From Actinomycetales bacterium (GTDB lineage: Bacteria > Actinomycetota > Actinomycetes > Propionibacteriales > Nocardioidaceae), in assembly GCA_012513165.1 (NCBI GenBank), contig JAAZCT010000015.1, positions 1 through 15,196 on the forward strand: a DNA stretch of 15,196 nt. The letters run 5' to 3'. The position numbers were made by a program, and so were the translations under genes. Below, one piece after another: positions 9,970 through 15,196 of the stretch. Under the pieces are notes generated by a model that had not been told where the DNA came from, did no database searches, and was given only the letters and a program-made list of their open reading frames with translations. How positions within the stretch are numbered: the stretch's first letter is position 1; each line of letters starts with the position of its first letter.

Positions 9970-12819
9970 GTGGTGAGCATGAGCGAATCGAATCTCGAGA
10001 TCATTGCTGCCCTCAAACGCAATGGTGTGCGCGACGTTGATGATTCGACGCTGACTCGAGGGATTTACAGCACGGATGCTTCGCTGTATCGAGTCGTGCC
10101 CCAAGTTGTCGTTCGTCCCCGTGACATCGACGAAGTGCAGGCGGTGGCTGCTGCCTGCAACGAAACCAAGACTCCACTTACTTCACGCGGAGCTGGAACG
10201 TCCATCGCCGGTAACGCGATCGGCACCGGTGTCGTCATGGACTTTTCTAAGCACCTCAATAGGGTTTTGGCGGTCGATCCAACGACGTCGACGGCCCAAG
10301 TCGAACCCGGCGTAGTTCACGCCCGGCTTCAAACTGAAGCACGGCCAGTTGGCTTGCGTTATGGGCCGGATCCGTCCACCCACACACGTTGCACTGTGGG
10401 TGGAATGATTGCCAACAATGCTTGTGGCAACCGGGCGTTGGGGTATGGCCGCAGCGCCGACAACATCGCCGCATTGGACTTGCTGACGATTGACGGCGAA
10501 CGTATCCAAGTGGGTCGGGAAGTTACGGTTTCCTCTGAGAGGCTCGAACGCGCACGCTCACTCGTGGACCAAAACCTAGCCACGATCCGCACCGAGTTCG
10601 GGCGGTTCGGGCGTCAAGTTTCGGGTTACAGCTTGGAACACTTGCTGCCAGAAAAGAGTTTTGACGTCGCCTCGTTCATGGCAGGCACGGAAGGAACGCT
10701 CGCAGTCATCTTGGGGGCGACTGTCGATCTGGTGAAGGACCCTCGTTATCGGCACCTCGTCGTTCTCGGCTATCCCACCATGATGGAAGCAGCCGATCAC
10801 GTGCCGCTCGTACTGCCCTTCGGGCCTGTCGCGTGTGAGGGACTAGGCGTTCGCATTGTTGACGTCTATCGGGCCAAGCATGGTCGTTCGGCGGTGCCAG
10901 AATTGCCCGACGGCCACGGATTCTTGTATGTCGAACTCGCGGGGGAGGACCCGCTCGAACTGATCGCGATTGGCGAGCGCGTGGTCACGGCCAGCGGGGC
11001 CATCGGGTCAGTTCATGTGAGCGATCCCGCGACGCAAGCAGTTCTGTGGCGGGTGCGCGAGGAAGGCGCCGGGCTAGCAGGTCGCGCGCTCGACAAGCCC
11101 GCATTGTCGGGCTGGGAAGACGCTGCTGTGCCTCCGGAAAACTTGGGCGCGTATCTGCGCGAGTTCGTGGCGCTGATGGCCCATTACGGCGTCGACGGCG
11201 AGCCGTTCGGTCACTTCGGAGACGGATGCGTGCACGTTCGGATTACGTTTGAGTTGGATGCCTCTAACGGACACGAGAGATTTCGTGAGTTCTTGCAGGA
11301 CGCGGCGCGTTTGGCTGCCAAGCACGGTGGCTCATTCTCTGGCGAACACGGTGATGGGCGCGCGCGATCCGAGTTGCTCCCGCTGATGTATTCCGAACAG
11401 GCAATGGGGTTGTTCGGCGCGGTCAAAGAGATATTCGACCCCGAGAGTTTGCTCAACCCTGGCGTTCTCGTCGAACCCCGCGCGGTCGATGCGGACTTGC
11501 GCATCCAAGGGGCGTCTTGGTCCGCTGGCATGGCTGACGTGCGCCAAGGTCTGACGTTGCATCAAGACCACGGCAGTTTCGGAGAAGCCGTTCACCGTTG
11601 CACGGGCGTCGGCAAGTGCATCGCTGCTCCCGGTGTTGGGGTGATGTGCCCTTCGTATCAAGCCACGCGCGATGAGAAAAACTCGACCCGTGGCCGGGCA
11701 AGGGTGTTACAGGAACTCGTGGACGGCAGGTTGATTGACCAAGGGTGGGATAGTCCTGAGGTTCATGAGGCATTGGACTTGTGCCTGTCTTGCAAAGGCT
11801 GTGCCAGCGACTGCCCAACGGGTGTCGATATGGCCAGCTATAAATCCGAAGTGTTGCACCAGACGTATCGGGGCAGGTTCCGTCCGCGAAGTCATTACAT
11901 TCTCGGTCGTCTACCCATGTGGGCGCGACTGACGGTGGGCTCACGTCTCGCTTGGCTGGCGAACCTCACGCTTAAAACTCCCGGACTGAAACATCTGGCG
12001 CGTTGGGTTGCGGGCGTCGACCAACGCCGCAGTTTGCCCTCATTCGCTAAGGCTAGGTTCTCGGCCGTTAGCAGCCCGAATCAGGTTCCAGACGGCAAAC
12101 CGGTCGTGATCTGGGCCGATTCATTCACCGAGTACTTTTCCACTGCTGCCGGCAAAGCCGCGTTGGTGGTTTTGGCGGATGCCGGATATTCAGTCACGGT
12201 TTTGAACCGCCCACAATGTTGTGGTTTGACGTGGATTTCAACTGGGCAACTTGATACCGCCCGCGAGATGGTTCAGGCCGCGATCGAGCAGTTGCATCCG
12301 TTCGTGGAGCAGCAGATCCCGGTGCTTGGCCTCGCACCATCGTGTTTGGATGGTTTGCGCCACGATTCCTTGGAACTCGTCGACGATCCCCGAGCGAGCC
12401 AGGTCGCGGCGGGTGTATTCACTCTGGCGGAGCTGCTGGCTGCAGACGATCAGTGGCAGGCGCCCGATTTGTCCGGCTCGTCGATCATTGTCCAACCGCA
12501 TTGTCACCAGAACGCCGTCATCGGCTTTAGTGCAGACATGGAGCTCTTAACTGCGACCGGAGCTGATATTCAACGGCTCGGCGGTTGTTGTGGCTTGGCC
12601 GGCAATTTCGGTGTCGAACAGGGCCACTATGAGGTCTCCGTCGATGTCGCAGAATTGCAGTTGCTTCCGGCCGTCAGGAGTGCAGATCGCGATACGATCG
12701 TTTTGGCGGACGGATTCAGTTGTCGCACCCAACTCGACGATCTTGCGGACGTGCAAGCGCTGCACTTAGCAGAGTTGCTAGCGAAATCAGTGGACAAAAA
12801 CCGTGTCCGGAGCACTTGA
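9970..12819 (+). CDS. Fused FAD-linked / Fe-S D-2-hydroxyacid dehydrogenase (GlcD-GlcF-like)
   Basis: This 949-aa flavoprotein joins a glycolate-oxidase/D-lactate-dehydrogenase FAD half to an iron-sulfur half, as in E. coli YdiJ-type enzymes. It should oxidise a D-2-hydroxyacid (D-lactate, glycolate or D-2-hydroxyglutarate) and pass electrons to the respiratory chain; the substrate is not readable here. The FAD-binding domain lies at about 44-270 (SRGAGTSIAGNAIG at 72-85). The C-terminal FAD-oxidase domain has GHFGDGCVH (H415, D418, H422) and GEHGDGRARSE (H460). Fe-S ligands are C544, C550, C560, then CxxCxxCxxxCP at C605, C608, C611, C615. Two cysteine-rich CCG-type repeats follow: CCG at 750-751 with C792, and C845 with CCG at 873-874. 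The first Fe-S motif has three cysteines, as I recall for this family. Start choice is open between GTG 9970, GTG 9973 and ATG 9979. AGAAGA at 9955-9960 spaces best with the GTGs. It appears monocistronic. Confidence 0.9.
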   Translation: MVSMSESNLEIIAALKRNGVRDVDDSTLTRGIYSTDASLYRVVPQVVVRPRDIDEVQAVAAACNETKTPLTSRGAGTSIAGNAIGTGVVMDFSKHLNRVLAVDPTTSTAQVEPGVVHARLQTEARPVGLRYGPDPSTHTRCTVGGMIANNACGNRALGYGRSADNIAALDLLTIDGERIQVGREVTVSSERLERARSLVDQNLATIRTEFGRFGRQVSGYSLEHLLPEKSFDVASFMAGTEGTLAVILGATVDLVKDPRYRHLVVLGYPTMMEAADHVPLVLPFGPVACEGLGVRIVDVYRAKHGRSAVPELPDGHGFLYVELAGEDPLELIAIGERVVTASGAIGSVHVSDPATQAVLWRVREEGAGLAGRALDKPALSGWEDAAVPPENLGAYLREFVALMAHYGVDGEPFGHFGDGCVHVRITFELDASNGHERFREFLQDAARLAAKHGGSFSGEHGDGRARSELLPLMYSEQAMGLFGAVKEIFDPESLLNPGVLVEPRAVDADLRIQGASWSAGMADVRQGLTLHQDHGSFGEAVHRCTGVGKCIAAPGVGVMCPSYQATRDEKNSTRGRARVLQELVDGRLIDQGWDSPEVHEALDLCLSCKGCASDCPTGVDMASYKSEVLHQTYRGRFRPRSHYILGRLPMWARLTVGSRLAWLANLTLKTPGLKHLARWVAGVDQRRSLPSFAKARFSAVSSPNQVPDGKPVVIWADSFTEYFSTAAGKAALVVLADAGYSVTVLNRPQCCGLTWISTGQLDTAREMVQAAIEQLHPFVEQQIPVLGLAPSCLDGLRHDSLELVDDPRASQVAAGVFTLAELLAADDQWQAPDLSGSSIIVQPHCHQNAVIGFSADMELLTATGADIQRLGGCCGLAGNFGVEQGHYEVSVDVAELQLLPAVRSADRDTIVLADGFSCRTQLDDLADVQALHLAELLAKSVDKNRVRST

Positions 12820-12832
12820 CCGAGGGGGGATT

Positions 12833-12866
12833 TTGCACCGAGCAAGGTCCTCCGGTAGGCTAGGCT
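12833..12866 (+). promoter_or_regulatory. Promoter of the rpsL-rpsG-fusA operon
   Basis: A -35-like TTGCAC (12833-12838) is followed after exactly 17 bp by TAGGCT (12856-12861), a good actinobacterial housekeeping-sigma -10. A second TAGGCT overlaps it at 12861-12866 but would have a 22-bp spacer. Transcription would start near 12868, giving a leader of about 93 nt before rpsL. The promoter begins 14 nt after the oxidoreductase stop. I see no good terminator for that gene, so some read-through into the ribosomal operon is possible. Confidence 0.72.
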
Positions 12867-12871
12867 GCTGT

Positions 12872-12886
12872 GCCTGTCATGCAGGC
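12872..12886 (+). other. Small hairpin in the rpsL leader
   Basis: GCCTG (12872-12876) and CAGGC (12882-12886) can form a 5-bp stem with a 5-nt loop, right after the predicted transcription start. It would sit at the 5' end of the rpsL mRNA, where it could stabilise the transcript or bind a regulator. A stem this short may be chance. The rest of the leader up to 12960 shows no clear structure; AGAAAG at 12945-12950 is the likely ribosome binding site for rpsL. Confidence 0.3.
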
Positions 12887-12960
12887 GTAGGCGACCAAAC
12901 TCGTTATATCGAACGTCAGGTCCGCCCCGGCAACATTTATCAGCAGAAAGAAGTTGTGTA

Positions 12961-13335
12961 GTGCCCACAATCAACCAGTTGGTTCGCAAGGGACGCCAGT
13001 CAAAGGTGACCAAGTCCAACACGCCAGCGCTCAAGGGTTCGCCCCAACGTCGAGGCGTGTGCACTCGCGTGTACACCACGACACCAAAGAAGCCGAACTC
13101 CGCGTTGCGTAAGGTTGCTCGTGTCAAGCTCTCCAGCGGAGTTGAAGTTACGGCCTACATTCCTGGTGAAGGACACAACCTCCAAGAGCACTCCATCGTG
13201 CTCGTGCGTGGTGGTCGTGTAAAGGATTTGCCAGGCGTTCGTTACAAGATCATTCGTGGTTCCTTGGACACCCAGGGTGTCAAGGGCCGCAAGCAGGCTC
13301 GCAGCCGTTACGGCGCGAAGAAGGAGAAGAGCTGA
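12961..13335 (+). CDS. rpsL: 30S ribosomal protein S12
   Basis: S12 lies at the decoding centre of the small subunit and helps control accuracy. At 124 aa it has the usual full length, starts with the typical [12 protein letters not shown] and ends in the basic RYGAKKEKS. The decoding loop [13 protein letters not shown] includes K43, and [14 protein letters not shown] includes K88 next to D89, the usual methylthiolation site. K43 and K88 are the streptomycin-sensitive residues. The start is GTG, preceded by a weak purine-rich site (AGAAAG, 12945-12950). It is the first gene of the str-type operon, and its TGA stop overlaps the rpsG start by one base. Confidence 0.98.
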   Translation: MPTINQLVRKGRQSKVTKSNTPALKGSPQRRGVCTRVYTTTPKKPNSALRKVARVKLSSGVEVTAYIPGEGHNLQEHSIVLVRGGRVKDLPGVRYKIIRGSLDTQGVKGRKQARSRYGAKKEKS

Positions 13336-13805
13336 TGCCTCGTAAGGGTCCCGCTCCAAAACGTCCTATCGAAGCCGATCCGGTTTACGGTAGCCAACTG
13401 GTCACCCAGTTGATCAACAAAATTCTCATTGACGGTAAAAAGCAGGTTGCTCAGAGCATCGTTTACACGGCACTCGAAGGCACTCGCGAAAAGACCGGCA
13501 CTGATCCAGTAATCACACTCAAGCGTGCACTTGACAATGTCAAGCCTGCTCTTGAAGTGAAGAGCCGTCGTGTCGGTGGCGCAACCTACCAGGTGCCCGT
13601 CGATGTTCGTCCCGGCCGTCAGACCACGCTCGCATTGCGTTGGTTAGTCAAGTACAGCAGTGAACGTCGCGAACGCACGATGGCTGAGCGCTTACAAAAC
13701 GAACTGCTCGACGCGAGCAACGGATTGGGCGCCGCAGTCAAGAAGCGTGAAGATACTCACAAGATGGCCGATGCCAACAAGGCCTTCGCCCACTACCGCT
13801 GGTAA
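13335..13805 (+). CDS. rpsG: 30S ribosomal protein S7
   Basis: S7 is a primary assembly protein that binds the 3' major domain of 16S rRNA and organises the 30S head near the E site. The 156-aa length is standard for the family. Recognisable blocks are the N-terminal [25 protein letters not shown] at about 81-95, the [12 protein letters not shown] region, and the C-terminal [15 protein letters not shown]. Its ATG overlaps the rpsL stop (TGATG). The ribosome binding site AAGGAG (13321-13326) lies within the last codons of rpsL, indicating tight translational coupling. The next gene, fusA, starts 67 nt downstream. Confidence 0.98.
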   Translation: MPRKGPAPKRPIEADPVYGSQLVTQLINKILIDGKKQVAQSIVYTALEGTREKTGTDPVITLKRALDNVKPALEVKSRRVGGATYQVPVDVRPGRQTTLALRWLVKYSSERRERTMAERLQNELLDASNGLGAAVKKREDTHKMADANKAFAHYRW

Positions 13806-13872
13806 TCAATTCTTCTGGGCGAAGCTCCGCAACCCGGTGTGTGTCCAATTTCCTGAAAGCGTATGAAGCCCT

Positions 13873-15196
13873 ATGGCAACTGAGATCACAACCGACCTAA
13901 ACCGCGTTCGCAATATCGGCATCATGGCTCACATCGATGCTGGTAAGACGACCACGACTGAACGCATCTTGTTCTACACCGGTATTAACTACAAAATCGG
14001 TGACACCCATGAGGGCTCGGCCACCATGGACTGGATGGAACAAGAACAAGAACGTGGTATCACGATCACCTCGGCCGCAACCACCTGCTGGTGGAACAAC
14101 CACCAGATCAACATCATCGATACGCCGGGCCACGTTGACTTCACGGTCGAGGTAGAGCGTTCGCTGCGTGTTCTTGACGGCGCCGTCGCTGTGTTCGATG
14201 GTGTAGCTGGGGTTGAGCCTCAGTCGGAAACCGTATGGCGTCAAGCCGATAAGTACGGCGTACCGCGTATGTGCTTCGTCAACAAACTTGACCGCACGGG
14301 CGCTTCGTTCGATTTCGTGGTCACCACGATCCGCGAGCGCTTAGGTGCAAAAGCACTCGTCCTCCAGATTCCTATTGGCGCTGAAGGTGACTTCCTCGGC
14401 GTTGTAGATCTCATCGGGATGCGCGCTCTCACGTGGCGCGGAGAGACCGCGGTCGGTGAAGATTACGAAGTTGAAGAAATCCCAGCTGATCTCGCCGATG
14501 TTGCTGCAGAAGCACGTGAAGCCATGCTGGAAACACTTTCTGATGTTGATGATGAAATCGCCGAACTTTATCTCGAAGGCGAAGAGATCAGCGTCGAACA
14601 GCTCAAGGCCGGCATCCGTCGCGCCACCTTGGCCGCTGCGTTAAACCCGATTCTTTGTGGCACGGCGTTTAAGAACAAGGGTGTTCAACCGCTGCTCGAC
14701 GCAGTTGTTGATTTCTTGCCCTCGCCGCTTGACATCGACGCGATCACAGGCACGAAGGCAAACGATGAATCGGTCGAATTGACTCGTGAGCCTTCTGATT
14801 CCGAACCATTCTCCGGACTCGCGTTTAAGATCGCTGCTGATCCGCACTTAGGTAAGTTGACCTTCGTTCGTGTTTACTCCGGCCGACTCGACTCCGGAAC
14901 TCAAGTTCTCAACGTCACCAAGGGCCGTAAAGAACGTATTGGCAAGATCTACCAGATGCACGCCAACAAGCGCGAGGAAATCTCGTCGGTTGGAGCTGGG
15001 CAGATCGTGGCCGTCATGGGTCTCAAGGACACCACCACCGGTGAAACCTTGGCCGATCCTGCTAACCCCATCGTGCTTGAATCGATGACCTTCCCGGATC
15101 CTGTGATTCAGGTTGCAATCGAGCCTAAGACGAAGGGCGACCAAGAAAAGCTTGGCGTTGCTATTCAGCGTCTCGCTGAAGAAGATCCAACCTTCC
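13873..15196 (+). CDS. fusA: Elongation factor G, 3'-partial
   Basis: EF-G is the ribosomal translocase GTPase and also acts in ribosome recycling. About 441 residues are visible before the window ends, out of roughly 700 in the family. The GTPase motifs are all present: P-loop AHIDAGKT (19-26), switch I RGITI with T64, DTPGH (83-87), NKLD (137-140), and a G5-like GTAFKNKG. The G' subdomain follows, then domain II ([22 protein letters not shown] onward). The start is ATG at 13873. Purine-rich GAAAG (13855-13859) and GAAG (13865-13868) are the only candidate ribosome binding sites, and neither is ideally spaced. It is third in the rpsL-rpsG-fusA operon; tuf commonly follows in this operon but is outside the window. 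Confidence 0.98.
   Translation, partial: MATEITTDLNRVRNIGIMAHIDAGKTTTTERILFYTGINYKIGDTHEGSATMDWMEQEQERGITITSAATTCWWNNHQINIIDTPGHVDFTVEVERSLRVLDGAVAVFDGVAGVEPQSETVWRQADKYGVPRMCFVNKLDRTGASFDFVVTTIRERLGAKALVLQIPIGAEGDFLGVVDLIGMRALTWRGETAVGEDYEVEEIPADLADVAAEAREAMLETLSDVDDEIAELYLEGEEISVEQLKAGIRRATLAAALNPILCGTAFKNKGVQPLLDAVVDFLPSPLDIDAITGTKANDESVELTREPSDSEPFSGLAFKIAADPHLGKLTFVRVYSGRLDSGTQVLNVTKGRKERIGKIYQMHANKREEISSVGAGQIVAVMGLKDTTTGETLADPANPIVLESMTFPDPVIQVAIEPKTKGDQEKLGVAIQRLAEEDPTF

Noticed and set aside
12819..12856. Possible terminator after the oxidoreductase gene (ACCG/AGG with CCT/CGGT)
   Set aside because: The stem is short, bulged, has a long loop and no T-run, and overlaps the rpsL -10 element.
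12627..13127. 166-codon minus-strand frame spanning the oxidoreductase end and rpsL start
   Set aside because: It crosses two well-supported genes and the rpsL promoter and has no recognisable features.
1..15196. Mobile elements, CRISPR arrays, tRNA or rRNA genes
   Set aside because: I saw no transposase or integrase genes, regularly spaced repeats, tRNA cloverleaf sequences or rRNA stretches on either strand.

Overview
The window is a chromosomal housekeeping region of an actinobacterium, with GC content in the mid-50s by eye. The strongest taxonomic signal is the extra charged double helix in the RNA polymerase beta' clamp (RpoC residues about 140-230), an insertion characteristic of Actinomycetota. 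Actinobacterial-style RpoB/RpoC termini and a TAGGCT-type -10 element agree with this. The moderate GC would suit a host-associated family such as Actinomycetaceae, but that is only a guess.

Layout. (1) Bases 1-7333, plus strand: rpoB (its true start lies left of the window) and rpoC, 41 nt apart, closed by a long GC-rich hairpin terminator at 7351-7383. (2) Bases 7447-9713, minus strand: a multi-pass membrane acyltransferase (acyltransferase-3 family) and, upstream of it, a lipoprotein I cannot assign to a family. They are 77 nt apart and could share a transcript. (3) Bases 9714-9969: a divergent intergenic region with several short inverted repeats. (4) Bases 9970-12819, plus strand: a large fused FAD/Fe-S oxidoreductase of the D-2-hydroxyacid dehydrogenase type (GlcD-like plus GlcF-like halves). 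(5) Bases 12820-15196, plus strand: a well-formed promoter, then rpsL, rpsG and the first part of fusA, which runs off the right edge.

Regions 1 and 5 are the transcription and translation core: the two large RNA polymerase subunits, two 30S proteins and elongation factor G. Regions 2-4 are a three-gene insert between the rpoBC and str-type operons. This gap is known to hold variable genes in actinobacteria. The insert genes look like ordinary envelope and metabolic functions, not a mobile element: I see no transposase, integrase, tRNA, CRISPR array or phage gene.

I found no convincing new biological system. The most open questions are the unassigned lipoprotein and its possible link to the acyltransferase, the potentially switching inverted repeats at 9783-9913, and how S7 feedback would work where rpsL and rpsG overlap.
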